Assembly: GCA_008638415.1 (NCBI GenBank)
Contig: VWVT01000008.1
Location: 62,001-126,000, forward strand
DNA length: 64,000 nt
Direction of reading: 5' to 3'
From: Nocardiopsis sinuspersici
GTDB lineage: Bacteria > Actinomycetota > Actinomycetes > Streptosporangiales > Streptosporangiaceae
The notes under the pieces were generated by a model. The model searched no databases and was not told the DNA's origin. It worked only from the letters and a program-made list of their open reading frames with translations. A program made the translations under genes and the position numbers. Below are positions 25,430-34,042 of this stretch, one piece after another (position 1 is the stretch's first letter; the number at the start of each line of letters is the position of its first letter).

Positions 25430-26605
25430 TCAGGCCTTCAGGACGACGGCCAGGCCCTGGCCGACCCCGATGCACAGCGCGGCCAGTCCCCAGCCCCCGC
25501 CGCGCCGTCGCAGCTCGTGGGCGAGTGAACCGAGGATACGGGCACCGGAGGCGCCCAGCGGGTGGCCGATGGCGATGGCGCCGCCGTTGGGGTTGACGAT
25601 GTCGGGGTCCAGCCCCTTCCAACTGCGGACGCAGGCCAGGGACTGGGCGGCGAAGGCCTCGTTGAGCTCGACGACGGACAGGTCGCCCCAGCCGATCCCG
25701 GCGCGTTCGAGGGCGATCTCGGCGGCGCAGACGGGACCGATGCCGAACACGTCGGGGTCCACTCCGGCGGCGCCGCGTCCGGCGATGCGGGCGATGGGCT
25801 CCAGCCCGGCGGCCTCGGCGGCGGCGCGGTCGCCCAGCAGCAGGGCGGCGGCGCCGTCGTTGAGGGGTGAGGCGTTCCCGGCGGTGATGGTGCCCTCGGA
25901 GCGGAACGCGGGCTTGAGCCCGGCGAGCTTGTCGGCGGAGGGCTCGCGGATGGACTCGTCGCGCTCCAGGTGCGCGCCGGGGACCTGGACGATCTCGTCG
26001 TCGAAGACCCCCTTGGCCCAGGCCTCGGCTGCCTTGGCGTGGCTGGCCAGGGCGAAGGCGTCCTGGTCGGCGCGGGTGATCCCGTGCTGTTCGGCCAGTC
26101 CCTCGGTGCCCTCGCCCAGGGAGACGGTCCACCTCCCGGGCATGCGGGGGTTGACCATGCGCCAGCCCAGGGTGGTGGAGTGCAGGGTGGCGTCGGTGGC
26201 GGGGAAGCCCTTGGCCGGTTTGGGCATCACCCAGGGGGCCCGGCTCATGGACTCCACTCCCCCGGCCACGGCCAGGGAGGCGTCGCCGACCTGGATGGCG
26301 CGGCTGGCCTGGATGGCGGCCTCCATGCCGGAGCCGCAGAGCCGGTTGACGGTGACACCGGGCACCGAGGTGGGCAGCCCGGCCAGCAGGGCGGCCATGC
26401 GGGCGACGTTGCGGTTCTCCTCGCCCGCGCCGTTGGCGTTGCCGAGGGCGACCTCGTCGACGGTGGCGGGATCCAGGCCGGGTGCGCGTTCGACGAGGGA
26501 GCCGACGACGTGGGCGGCCAGGTCGTCGGGGCGGACCTTGGACAGGCCGCCGCCGTACTTGCCGAAGGGTGTGCGGACGGCGTCGAGGATGTGGACGTCG
26601 GTCAC
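25430..26605 (-). CDS. pcaF: beta-ketoadipyl-CoA thiolase
   Basis: Splits 3-oxoadipyl-CoA into succinyl-CoA and acetyl-CoA, the last step of the pathway. The 391-residue thiolase has Cys90 (NRLCGSGMEA), His348 (AIGHPLGASGAR) and Cys378 (ALCIGVGQG). The GTG at 26605 is chosen because AGGAGG lies at ideal spacing; a start at 26680 would add 25 residues without support. It is 102 bases downstream of pcaJ, so an internal promoter is possible but I see no clear hexamers. Confidence 0.95.
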   Translation of the reverse strand: MTDVHILDAVRTPFGKYGGGLSKVRPDDLAAHVVGSLVERAPGLDPATVDEVALGNANGAGEENRNVARMAALLAGLPTSVPGVTVNRLCGSGMEAAIQASRAIQVGDASLAVAGGVESMSRAPWVMPKPAKGFPATDATLHSTTLGWRMVNPRMPGRWTVSLGEGTEGLAEQHGITRADQDAFALASHAKAAEAWAKGVFDDEIVQVPGAHLERDESIREPSADKLAGLKPAFRSEGTITAGNASPLNDGAAALLLGDRAAAEAAGLEPIARIAGRGAAGVDPDVFGIGPVCAAEIALERAGIGWGDLSVVELNEAFAAQSLACVRSWKGLDPDIVNPNGGAIAIGHPLGASGARILGSLAHELRRRGGGWGLAALCIGVGQGLAVVLKA

Positions 26606-26707
26606 CGTGGGCCTCCTGGGTGTGGTGCTGCCGGGACGGGTCCGGCCGTGGACGAACGTGAACCTAACAACGTCAGGCAACGGTGGGGCGCGGGTCTCCC
26701 CGCACCC

Positions 26708-27463
26708 TCAGGAGCCCCCGGTCAGGGACCGCACCACCGACAGCTCGGCGTCGGTGGGCTCGGGGGTGACGGCGAGGTCCCCGGCCACCGCGAGGTCCCA
26801 TCCGGTCGCCTCCCGGACCGCGTCCGGCTCCACCCCCGGGTGCACGCCGGTCAGGACGAGCTCGCGGGTGAGGGGGTCGGGTTCGAGCACGCCGAGGTCG
26901 GTGATCACCCGCATCGGACCGGCACCGCGCAGGCCCAGGCGCTCGCGGTCGCCGGGGCCCGAGCCGTGGCCCACCGAGGTGACGAAGTCGACCCGGTCGA
27001 CGAAGGCGCGGCGGCTGTGCCGCATGATCACGGTGACCTCGCGGCAGGAGGCGGCGATCTCGGGGGCGCCTCCCGCCCCGGGCAGACGCACCTCGGGGTC
27101 GGCGTAGTCGCCGATGACGGTGGTGTTGATGTTGGCGTACCGGTCGATCTGGGCCGCGCCGAGGAAGCCGACGTCGATCCGTCCCGCCTGGAGCCAGTAG
27201 TTGAAGACCTCGGGGACCGAGACCACGGTGTCGGCGGTGTCTGCGAGGATCCCGTCGCCGATGGACAGCGGCAGGTGGCCCGGGACGGTGCCCAGGGTGC
27301 CGGACTCGTAGATCATCCACAGCCCCGGCGCGTGCGTGCGGCGGGCCACGTTGGCGGCGGTGCTGGGCAGTCCGATACCGACGAAGCACGACATCCGGTC
27401 ACGCAGCGAGCGGGCCGCGGTGACGGTCATGATCTCGTCGGAGGTCCAGGTCACGGTGGTCAC
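26708..27463 (-). CDS. pcaJ: 3-oxoadipate CoA-transferase beta subunit
   Basis: With PcaI it moves CoA from succinyl-CoA to 3-oxoadipate. The 251-residue subunit carries the probable catalytic glutamate Glu53 in MIYESGTLG and the family stretch FLGAAQIDRYANINTTVIGDY. The start is GTG 27463, overlapping the pcaI stop (GTGA). The sequence is of the glutaconate-CoA-transferase-like type found in actinomycete pca operons, so operon context is what fixes its substrate. Confidence 0.9.
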   Translation of the reverse strand: MTTVTWTSDEIMTVTAARSLRDRMSCFVGIGLPSTAANVARRTHAPGLWMIYESGTLGTVPGHLPLSIGDGILADTADTVVSVPEVFNYWLQAGRIDVGFLGAAQIDRYANINTTVIGDYADPEVRLPGAGGAPEIAASCREVTVIMRHSRRAFVDRVDFVTSVGHGSGPGDRERLGLRGAGPMRVITDLGVLEPDPLTRELVLTGVHPGVEPDAVREATGWDLAVAGDLAVTPEPTDAELSVVRSLTGGS

Positions 27464-28290
27464 AGGCCCCTCCCGGCGGGCTCGGGGGTGGTGGGGGCGG
27501 CGATGAGCTCCTCCAGCCAGGCGGTGAAGGCCTCGCGGTCGCGGCCGACGGCGTCCCAGGCGCGGTAGGCCTCGTTGTCGCGCTCGTAGTAGCCGTGGGC
27601 GTAGGAGGGCGCCGCGCCGCCGGGGGCGACGCTGACCCGGTCCACGACGCGCTCGGGCAGGATCACCTGGCCGGGGACGGGGTCGAGCGTGTCCACGACC
27701 TCCTCGACGGTGACCAGGGCGCGGTCGGCGGCCAGGACCGCCTCCTTCTGGATGCCGGTGATGCCCCACAGCTGCACGTTGCCGTCACGGTCGGCGCGCT
27801 GGGCGTGCACGACGGTGACGTCGGGGTTGAGCGCGGGCACGGCCGCCAGTTCCTGTCCGGTGAAGGGGCAGGTGACGGTCCTGATGTTGGGGTTGTTCTC
27901 GACCAGGTCGGTGCCGCTGTAGCCGCGCAGGATGGCGAAGGGCAGGCCGGAGGCGCCCGCGACGTAGCGGTTGGCCATTCCGGCGTGGCTGTGCTCCTCG
28001 ATCTCCAGGGGTACGGGCCAGGAGGAGGTGACGGCGTCGCGGAAGCGGTGCAGCGAGCCGACACCCGGGTTGCCGCCCCAGGAGAAGACGAGCTTGCCGG
28101 CGCACCCGGCGCCGATGAGCTGGTCGTAGACGATGTCGGGCGTCATGCGCACCAGGGTGAGGTCGCGCAGGCCCTGGCGGATGATCTCGTGCCCCGCCGC
28201 CACGGGGATGAGATGGGTGAACCCCTCCAGGGCGATGGTGTCACCGTCGTGGACGAGTTCGCGTACCGCCTCGTCCAGGGGCACGATCAT
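27460..28290 (-). CDS. pcaI: 3-oxoadipate CoA-transferase alpha subunit
   Basis: The 276-residue alpha subunit begins the pca operon. It has ALEGFTHLIPVAAGHEIIRQ, LVFSWGGNPGVGSLHRFRDA and PFTGQELAAVPAL, as in actinomycete PcaI. The ATG at 28290 follows GGGAG; a second in-frame ATG at 28320 falls within the operator and is rejected. The promoter must lie in 28291-28465, which it shares with the divergent IclR gene. Confidence 0.92.
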   Translation of the reverse strand: MIVPLDEAVRELVHDGDTIALEGFTHLIPVAAGHEIIRQGLRDLTLVRMTPDIVYDQLIGAGCAGKLVFSWGGNPGVGSLHRFRDAVTSSWPVPLEIEEHSHAGMANRYVAGASGLPFAILRGYSGTDLVENNPNIRTVTCPFTGQELAAVPALNPDVTVVHAQRADRDGNVQLWGITGIQKEAVLAADRALVTVEEVVDTLDPVPGQVILPERVVDRVSVAPGGAAPSYAHGYYERDNEAYRAWDAVGRDREAFTAWLEELIAAPTTPEPAGRGL

Positions 28291-28319
28291 GGGGCACTCC
28301 CGTTCGGATAGCGAATGCA

Positions 28320-28336
28320 TGTTCTCACAGCGAACA
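28320..28336. promoter_or_regulatory. IclR-type operator, pcaI side
   Basis: TGTTCTCACAGCGAACA is a 5-7-5 inverted repeat (TGTTC N7 GAACA) 30 bases upstream of pcaI. The reverse complement of the second site, at 28400, matches it at 15 of 17 positions, so this is a repeated element and probably the binding site of the adjacent regulator. Confidence 0.75.
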
Positions 28337-28399
28337 TCTTGGCTATGACGTTAGCGCCGATCACAGACAGGGTCAAGAGATCGCATGTGCGACCGCTTC

Positions 28400-28416
28400 T
28401 GTTCGGTATGAGAACA
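28400..28416. promoter_or_regulatory. IclR-type operator, regulator side
   Basis: TGTTCGGTATGAGAACA is the same TGTTC N7 GAACA element in opposite orientation, 50 bases before the IclR start. Centres of the two sites are 80 bases apart, which would allow looping or separate control of the two divergent promoters. Confidence 0.75.
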
Positions 28417-28465
28417 TCCCTGTGAGTTCTGGCACCGCCCCCCACACCCGAACCAGGAAGGCCCC

Positions 28466-29269
28466 ATGCCCACCGAAGAAGAAACGGCACGCGGCGCCCA
28501 CTTCGTGCAGTCCCTGGAGCGCGGTCTGACGGTCATCCGCGCCTTCTCCGCGGAACGGCGCTCCATGACGCTGAGCGAGGTCGCGCGCGAGACCGGCCTC
28601 ACCCGCGCCGCGGCCCGCCGCTTCCTGCTCACCCTGGTCGACCTGGGCTACGTGCGCACCGACGGCAGGCTGTTCTCGCTCACTCCGCGCGTACTGGACC
28701 TGGGCTACGCCTACGTCGCCTCCGCCGGGCTGCCGGAGGTGGCCCAGCCCCACCTGGAGGACCTGTCCGCACGGGTGCACGAGTCCGCCTCGGTGTCGGT
28801 GCTGGAGGGCGACGACGTGCTCTACGTGGCGCGCGTGGCGACCTCGCGCATCATGGCGGTGTCCATCAGCGTGGGGACGCGCTTCCCCGCCTCGGCCACC
28901 TCGATGGGCCGCGTGCTGCTGGCCTGGCGCGACGACCGCGACATCGACGCCTACCTGGAGCGGGTGGAGCTCCGACCGCTGACCAGGTTCACCATCACCG
29001 ATCCGGCCGAGCTGCGCGCCGAACTGGAGCGGGTGCGCGAACAGGGGTACGCCATCGTCGACCAGGAACTGGAGGAGGGGCTGCGCTCACTGGCCGCCCC
29101 CGTCCGAGACGGGTCGGGCAGGGTGATCGCGGCCGCGAACGTGTCCGCCCAGGCCAACCGGTCCTCGATAGAGGACGTGCGACGCGACCTGCTCCCCGCC
29201 CTGGTGGAGACCACCGCGTGCATCGAGGCCGACCTGGCCTCCGTGGCACGCCGCGACGCGGGCGCGTGA
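28466..29269 (+). CDS. IclR family regulator of the pca operon
   Basis: A 267-residue transcription factor of the PcaR/PcaU/PobR branch. The winged HTH lies at residues 14-75 (SLERGLTVIRAFS, LSEVARETGLTRAAARRFLLTLVDLGYV). The effector domain follows, with VSVLEGDDVLYVARVAT, FPASATSMGRVLLA and GYAIVDQELEEGLRSLAAPV. It is divergent from pcaIJFHGBL and flanks two matching operators. It probably responds to protocatechuate or beta-ketoadipate and may activate or repress. Streptomyces controls the same operon with the MarR-type PcaV, so this is a different regulatory solution. Confidence 0.88.
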   Translation: MPTEEETARGAHFVQSLERGLTVIRAFSAERRSMTLSEVARETGLTRAAARRFLLTLVDLGYVRTDGRLFSLTPRVLDLGYAYVASAGLPEVAQPHLEDLSARVHESASVSVLEGDDVLYVARVATSRIMAVSISVGTRFPASATSMGRVLLAWRDDRDIDAYLERVELRPLTRFTITDPAELRAELERVREQGYAIVDQELEEGLRSLAAPVRDGSGRVIAAANVSAQANRSSIEDVRRDLLPALVETTACIEADLASVARRDAGA

Positions 29270-29304
29270 GGCACCGCGGCGCCACTCGCCCGGCGGGCGC
29301 GGCC

Positions 29305-29328
29305 GCTGCCGAGGGCGCCCTCGGCAGC
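29305..29328 (+). terminator. palindromic terminator after the IclR gene
   Basis: A perfect 24-base palindrome (12 + 12, centred at 29316/29317) followed by GTTT begins 36 bases after the IclR stop. It is a classic strong stem for intrinsic termination. The rest of 29270-29508 holds nothing else I recognise. Confidence 0.7.
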
Positions 29329-29508
29329 GTTTCCGCGGAGCCGGAAGCGCCGTGGGCCCCGTGGCGTCTTGCGAGCGCACGCGCCTCCTGAGATCCTGCC
29401 CGCGACACCGCCGCGTGTGCGGATCCGCGTACGCGGGGACCACGCGGCGGAGCTCCTCCACCCACACGTTCTGAGCATGCGGCCCCAGCGCCGCCCGGAA
29501 GGGCCATC

Positions 29509-30390
29509 GTGACCGACCTGCACGCCACACCGCGCATCGCCGAACTGTCGGGGACCTTCTCCATCGGCGCGGACCTGCCGGTCCACCGCCTGGGCTTCGG
29601 GGCGATGCGCATCGTCGGCGAGGGGGTGTGGGGCCCGCCCCGCGACCGGGACGAGGCGCTGGCGGTACTGCGGCGCGCGATCGAGCTGGGCGTGAACTTC
29701 ATCGACACCGCCGACTCCTACGGGCCGCAGATCAGCGAGCAGCTGATCCGGGAGGCGCTCTACCCCTACACCGACGACCTGGTCATCGGCACCAAGGCGG
29801 GCTTCGCGCGCACCGGCCCGGCCCAGTGGCACAAGCTGGGCCGACCCGAGTACCTCAAGCAGCAGGTGGAGCTGAGCCTGCGCAACCTGGGGCTGGAGCG
29901 GATCGACCTGCTCCAGCTGCACCGCATCGACCCGGCGGTACCGCTGGCCGACCAGCTCGGCGCCCTGGTGGAGCTGCGCGAGGAGGGCAAGATCCGGCAC
30001 ATCGGGCTGAGCGAGGTGACGGTGGACGAGTTGTCCGCCGCCCGCGCGATCACCCCGGTGGCGTCGGTGCAGAACCAGTACGCGCCCTCCTTCCGCCAGT
30101 CCGAGGACGTGCTGGAGCAGTGCGAGAGGGACGGGATCGCGTTCTTGCCGTGGGCTCCGGTCGGACGCGGTGAGATGGCGGGCCCGGACTCGCCGCTGGC
30201 CGCGATGGCCGCCGAGCACGGGATCACCCCGGTGCAGCTGTCCCTGGCGTGGCTGCTGCACCGCTCGCCGGTGATGCTGCCGATCCCGGGCACGTCACGG
30301 GTGGCGCACCTGGAGGAGAACACGGCCGCCGCGGCGGTGCGCCTGTCGGAGGAGGAGACCGAGCGCATCAGCCAGTTCCTCGGCACCTGA
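29509..30390 (+). CDS. aldo/keto reductase
   Basis: A 293-residue NADPH-dependent oxidoreductase of the AKR superfamily. The catalytic tetrad is visible: Asp66 (FIDTADSYG), the Tyr five residues later, Lys in VIGTKAGF and His in LLQLHRID. The C-terminal [13 protein letters not shown] loop binds the cofactor phosphate. It resembles bacterial AKRs annotated as oxidoreductases or pyridoxal reductases; the substrate is not deducible. The start is GTG 29509. It appears monocistronic, and 30391-30581 downstream shows no further feature. Confidence 0.88.
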   Translation: MTDLHATPRIAELSGTFSIGADLPVHRLGFGAMRIVGEGVWGPPRDRDEALAVLRRAIELGVNFIDTADSYGPQISEQLIREALYPYTDDLVIGTKAGFARTGPAQWHKLGRPEYLKQQVELSLRNLGLERIDLLQLHRIDPAVPLADQLGALVELREEGKIRHIGLSEVTVDELSAARAITPVASVQNQYAPSFRQSEDVLEQCERDGIAFLPWAPVGRGEMAGPDSPLAAMAAEHGITPVQLSLAWLLHRSPVMLPIPGTSRVAHLEENTAAAAVRLSEEETERISQFLGT

Positions 30391-30581
30391 GACCGGCGGG
30401 GGTTCCTCGGCGCCGCGGCCGGCACAGGCCGCGGCGCCCGCCGGGGCGGGGCGTCGACACCGCCGGCCAGGCGCGGCGCACGGTCGGCATCGGGACAGGA
30501 GGGGTTCGCGCGGCTCAGCCCGCCGCTGTTCACGGCCGGTCGGGCCACGTAGCCGTGGTCCCCGGCGCACGGACGGGCCGG

Positions 30582-31103
30582 TCAGGTCGGACGCATCCGG
30601 AAGACCTGTAGGCGCATGTCGTAGTACTTCTCGGTCTCGCCGACCCACTCCATGCCCAGCCTGCGTGCCACGGCGATCGCCCGCTTGTTGTTGGGGCGCG
30701 CGACCGCGAAGACCTCCTCGATCCCCTGCTTGAACGCCCAGTCGATGACGGCCTGGCTCGCCTCCGTGGCGTACCCCTGGCCCCACACGTCCGGGCGCAG
30801 CGCCCAGGTCAGCTCGAAGTCCTCCTCGAAGGGCGGGAGCAGCTTCAACGACAGGCCTCCCACCAGCTCTTCGTCCTCCTTGCGGACGATGGCCCAGCGG
30901 CCCGCGGGAGGGACGAGGTTGGGTCCGGCCTCGATCCAGGCGTGCAGCACCGCTCGCATCGCGTCGGTGTCGTTCACCGGACGCCATTCCGGTGTCAGCC
31001 AGTGCGCGACCTCGTCGGCCCCGTAGATCCTCTGGGCCGCCTCGGCGTCGTCCAGCTGCCACTCCCGGATGAGGAGTCGATCGGTCGGCAACTCAAGGCT
31101 CAT
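30582..31103 (-). CDS. RimJ-type GNAT acetyltransferase
   Basis: A 173-residue N-acetyltransferase of the Acetyltransf_3 (RimJ/RimL) group. It starts LPTDRLLIREWQLDDAEAA and has the acetyl-CoA region RPDVWGQGYATEASQAVIDWAF and ARPNNKRAIAVARRLGMEWVGE. The acceptor could be a protein N-terminus, an antibiotic or a small metabolite. It starts at ATG 31103. A 5-6-5 dyad (GGTCA...TGACC) at 31147-31162 lies upstream in the promoter region. Confidence 0.85.
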   Translation of the reverse strand: MSLELPTDRLLIREWQLDDAEAAQRIYGADEVAHWLTPEWRPVNDTDAMRAVLHAWIEAGPNLVPPAGRWAIVRKEDEELVGGLSLKLLPPFEEDFELTWALRPDVWGQGYATEASQAVIDWAFKQGIEEVFAVARPNNKRAIAVARRLGMEWVGETEKYYDMRLQVFRMRPT

Positions 31104-31291
31104 CTCTCCACGGTAACCCGGGACAAATCGCCTGGACAGGGGGGAAGGTCAACAGTCTGACCGCCCTGCGAAACAGACGCCCCGGCCCCATCAGCAGCAC
31201 GTTCCGGCGGACACGGGGGTGCCGGTCCCTCGGGGACGAGCCTGGTCGGGCCGCCTCCCGGGCCGGCGAACCGTCCTCCGGCCCGGACCCG

Positions 31292-32449
31292 TCAGTGGCG
31301 CAGACGGGTGTTGAGCCGGGCGGCCTGGCGCGTCAGGTGGTCGCGCTCGGCGAGGTCGGGCGCCCTGTGGGCCGCCTCGGCGTACAGCCGTGCCGCCGTC
31401 GCCAGGTCGCCGTCGCGCTCGTGGAGGTACGCCGCCACCGCGGCGTGGCGGGGCAGTGAGTCGTCCAGCACCATGAGCTCCGCCAGGCCGGCGCGCGGCC
31501 CGTCGGCCTCGCCGACGGCCACCGCGCGGTTGAGCCGGACGACCGGGCTGCCGGTCAGGCGTACGAGTTCGTCGTACCACTCGACGATCTGCACCCAGTC
31601 GGTCTCCTCAGCGGTGGGCGCGTCAGCGTGGAGCGCCGCGACGGCGGCCTGGGCCTGGTACTCGCCCAGCCGGTCACGGGCGAGGGCCGCCTGCAGGATC
31701 CCCACACCCTCGGCGATCGACCCGGTGTCCCACCGGCCGCGGTCCTGCTCGGCGAGCGGCACCAGGCTGCCGTCGGGTGCGGTCCGGGCGGCGCGCCGGG
31801 CGTGGTGGAGCAGCATGAGGGCGAGCAGCCCCGCCGCCTCGGGGTGGTCGATCGCGGCCGCGAGCCGCCGGGTGAGCCGGATGGCCTCGGCGGCGAGGTC
31901 GACGTCGCCGGAGTAGCCCTCGTTGAAGACCAGGTAGAGGACGCGCAGCACGGTGGCGACGTCACCGGGCTGGTCGAACCGCACTCCGGAGACGGTGCGC
32001 TTGGCCCGGCTGACGCGCTGCGCCATGGTCGCCTCGGGCACCAGGTAGGCCCGGGCGATCTGGCGGGTGGTCAGCCCGCCGACGGCGCGCAGGGTGAGCG
32101 CGACCGCGGACGGGGGCGTCAGCGACGGATGGGCGCACAGGAAGTAGAGCTGGAGCGTGTCGTCCACCGCGGGCGCGGGCCCGGGCGCCGGCTCCTCGTC
32201 GACGAGGCCCTCACGCCGGCGTCGGGCGGAGTCCGCCCGGGCCGCGTCGAGGAAGCGGCGCCAGGCCACGGTGACCAGCCAGCCCTTCGGGTCCCGCGGA
32301 GGGTCGGCCGGCCAGGCGCGGACCGCCTCGACCAGCGCGTCCTGCACGGCGTCCTCGGCCGCCGCGAAGTCGGCTCCGCGGCGGACGAGGATCCCGAGCA
32401 CGCTCGGTGTGAGGCTCCGGAGCAGGGTTTCGTCCACCTCGGAGGTCAC
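31292..32449 (-). CDS. ECF42-type RNA polymerase sigma factor
   Basis: A 385-residue extracytoplasmic-function sigma factor. Region sigma2 covers AEDAVQDALVEAVRAWP and DPKGWLVTVAWRRFLDAARAD, and sigma4 covers TTRQIARAYLVPEATMAQRVSRAK. A long C-terminal extension (residues 175-385, including LYLVFNEGYSG and repeated helical hairpins of TPR type) replaces an anti-sigma factor, as in the ECF42 group. The start is GTG 32449, overlapping the stop of the DGPF gene (GTGA). The pair and its promoter at 32906-32932 suggest autoregulation. The signal is not known. Confidence 0.92.
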   Translation of the reverse strand: MTSEVDETLLRSLTPSVLGILVRRGADFAAAEDAVQDALVEAVRAWPADPPRDPKGWLVTVAWRRFLDAARADSARRRREGLVDEEPAPGPAPAVDDTLQLYFLCAHPSLTPPSAVALTLRAVGGLTTRQIARAYLVPEATMAQRVSRAKRTVSGVRFDQPGDVATVLRVLYLVFNEGYSGDVDLAAEAIRLTRRLAAAIDHPEAAGLLALMLLHHARRAARTAPDGSLVPLAEQDRGRWDTGSIAEGVGILQAALARDRLGEYQAQAAVAALHADAPTAEETDWVQIVEWYDELVRLTGSPVVRLNRAVAVGEADGPRAGLAELMVLDDSLPRHAAVAAYLHERDGDLATAARLYAEAAHRAPDLAERDHLTRQAARLNTRLRH

Positions 32450-32853
32450 TCCGTGATGGTGGCCGGCGCGGTCAGGAACGGGCGCACCTCGAGCCACTCG
32501 TGGATCGGCTTCCCGCCCGCTCCGGGGGCGGCCGACAGCTCCCCGGCCAGCTCGACGGCGCGCTCGTAGCCGTCGACGTCGATCACCATCCAGCCGGCGA
32601 TGAGGTCCTTGGTCTCGGCGAACGGACCGTCGGTGACCGGCGGGCGGCCCTCGCCGTCGTACCGGACGAACGTCCCCTCGGGGGCGAGCGCCTGGCCGTC
32701 GACGAACTCGCCGGTCCCCTCGAGCCGGGCCGCGAAGTCGTTCATGTACCGCATGTGGGCCGAGACCTCCTCCGGCGTCCACTGGTCCATGGGCACGTCG
32801 TTGACCGGGGCCGGGGCGCCGCGGTAGTGCTTGAGCAGCAGGTACTTGGCCAT
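32446..32853 (-). CDS. DGPF (YCII-related) domain protein
   Basis: A 135-residue protein with the YCII-related fold. The diagnostic motif is VTDGPFAETKDLIAGWMVIDVD, preceded by MAKYLLLKHYRG. DGPF proteins are the standing genomic partners of ECF42 sigma factors and are expected targets of them; the biochemical role is unknown. The start is ATG 32853. The stop overlaps the sigma-factor start, so both come from one message. Confidence 0.9.
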   Translation of the reverse strand: MAKYLLLKHYRGAPAPVNDVPMDQWTPEEVSAHMRYMNDFAARLEGTGEFVDGQALAPEGTFVRYDGEGRPPVTDGPFAETKDLIAGWMVIDVDGYERAVELAGELSAAPGAGGKPIHEWLEVRPFLTAPATITE

Positions 32854-32905
32854 CGTGTCTCTCCTCGGTGCTGGTACGACCCATTGTGGTCGCGTTCACC
32901 GCTGG

Positions 32906-32932
32906 GACGGAACCGGTTGCGGATCCTCGACA
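32906..32932 (-). promoter_or_regulatory. ECF42-type promoter of the DGPF-sigma operon
   Basis: Reading the minus strand, TGTCGA (32932-32927) is followed after 17 bases by CGTC (32909-32906). This matches the -35 TGTCGA and -10 CGA/TC motif reported for ECF42 promoters in Streptomyces. It lies 53 bases before the DGPF start codon, so the sigma factor probably transcribes its own operon. Confidence 0.75.
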
Positions 32933-33130
32933 TCACCGTCCGGGTTTTTTCCGGTTCTTCTGGAACCGCCGACCACGGGACCGCCGTGAGGGGTCCTGAG
33001 CCGCTTCGCACGCGCCCGCCCCGAGGCCGCCGGACCGGGGGACGTTCACCGTTGCCGGTGCGACGGCCCGCCGCCGGTACCGCCATGGCAGAGTGGTCGC
33101 GTTCCACTTCCACGGATCGGTGGCGCACGG

Positions 33131-33820
33131 GTGAGCATGTTCAAGGCGGTACTGGTGGACTGGCGCGGCACCCTGGCCGTGACTCTGACCGAGGAGCAGT
33201 GGATCGCCACCGCTCTGAACCGGCTCGACCGACCGGCGTCCCCCTCGGACGTCACGGTGGTCCGTACCCGCCTCGAGGAGGTGGACGCCGGCGAACGCCT
33301 GCTCACACCGGGGATGGACGCGGACCCGGACCTGCACCGGCGCGTCTTCGCGAAGGTCCTCTCGGACGCGGGTCTCGACCCGGATCTGTCCGAGGTGCTG
33401 TACCAGGTGGAGTCCGAACCCGCCCACGACCTCTTCGCCGACGACGCCCTCCCGTTTTTGGCCCGGGCCCGTGAGGCCGGCGTCCGGGTCGCGATCGTCA
33501 GCGACGTCCACGTCGACATCCGGCCCGGGTTCGACTCCGCCGGCCTCGGCGGCCATGTCGACGCCTACGCCCTGTCCTACGAGCACGGTGTGGAAAAGCC
33601 CGACCCTCGCCTGTTCGAGGCCGCTCTCGACATGGTCGGCGTGCGCCCGGAGGAGGCCCTGATGGTCGGCGACCGGCACACCCACGACGGTGGGGCCGCG
33701 GCCCTCGGCGTCACCACCCTCATCCTGCCTCCGCTGCGCGCCCGGGCCGACCGCCGCCTCCACTTCGCGGAGGCCCTTCTCCACGCAGCCGAGGGGCCGC
33801 TTCCCGCAGGGGATCGCTGA
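33131..33820 (+). CDS. HAD-superfamily protein with altered motif I
   Basis: A 229-residue HAD-fold protein. Motif I is LVDWRGTL, motif II is VAIVSDVH, motif III lies at HGVEKPDPRLFEAAL and motif IV at LMVGDRHTHDGGAAALG. The nucleophile Asp10 is kept, but the usual second Asp (DxD) is Arg12, so ordinary phosphatase chemistry is doubtful. The start may be GTG 33131 or ATG 33137. It faces away from the DGPF gene, with a shared 277-base upstream region that holds the ECF42-type promoter and a CGGTTC...GAACCG dyad at 32952-32968. Confidence 0.82.
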   Translation: MSMFKAVLVDWRGTLAVTLTEEQWIATALNRLDRPASPSDVTVVRTRLEEVDAGERLLTPGMDADPDLHRRVFAKVLSDAGLDPDLSEVLYQVESEPAHDLFADDALPFLARAREAGVRVAIVSDVHVDIRPGFDSAGLGGHVDAYALSYEHGVEKPDPRLFEAALDMVGVRPEEALMVGDRHTHDGGAAALGVTTLILPPLRARADRRLHFAEALLHAAEGPLPAGDR

Positions 33821-33974
33821 GCCCGGACCACGCGGAGCCGGAAGGGGTACCGGCGCTCTCCACCGGACCTCCCGCACGCTTTCGGAGCAGGTCCCGCACG
33901 GCGCGGACCCCGGGCCGGGCCGGCGGAAAAGGATTCGCGGCGCCCGGCTCCCGTTGCGATACTGGCCGCCCCGG

Positions 33975-34007
33975 GCCGGGCCCCGCCACTCCACGGCGGG
34001 GCCCGGC
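33975..34007 (+). terminator. 13-bp hairpin terminator
   Basis: A perfect 13-bp GC-rich stem (33975-33987 with 33995-34007) with a 7-base loop lies 155 bases after the HAD gene and 35 before the amylase start. It probably terminates upstream transcription, or forms a leader hairpin of the amylase message. Confidence 0.6.
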
Positions 34008-34042
34008 CACGCGTTCGGACCGTCAGCCCGAGGAGCCGCCCA

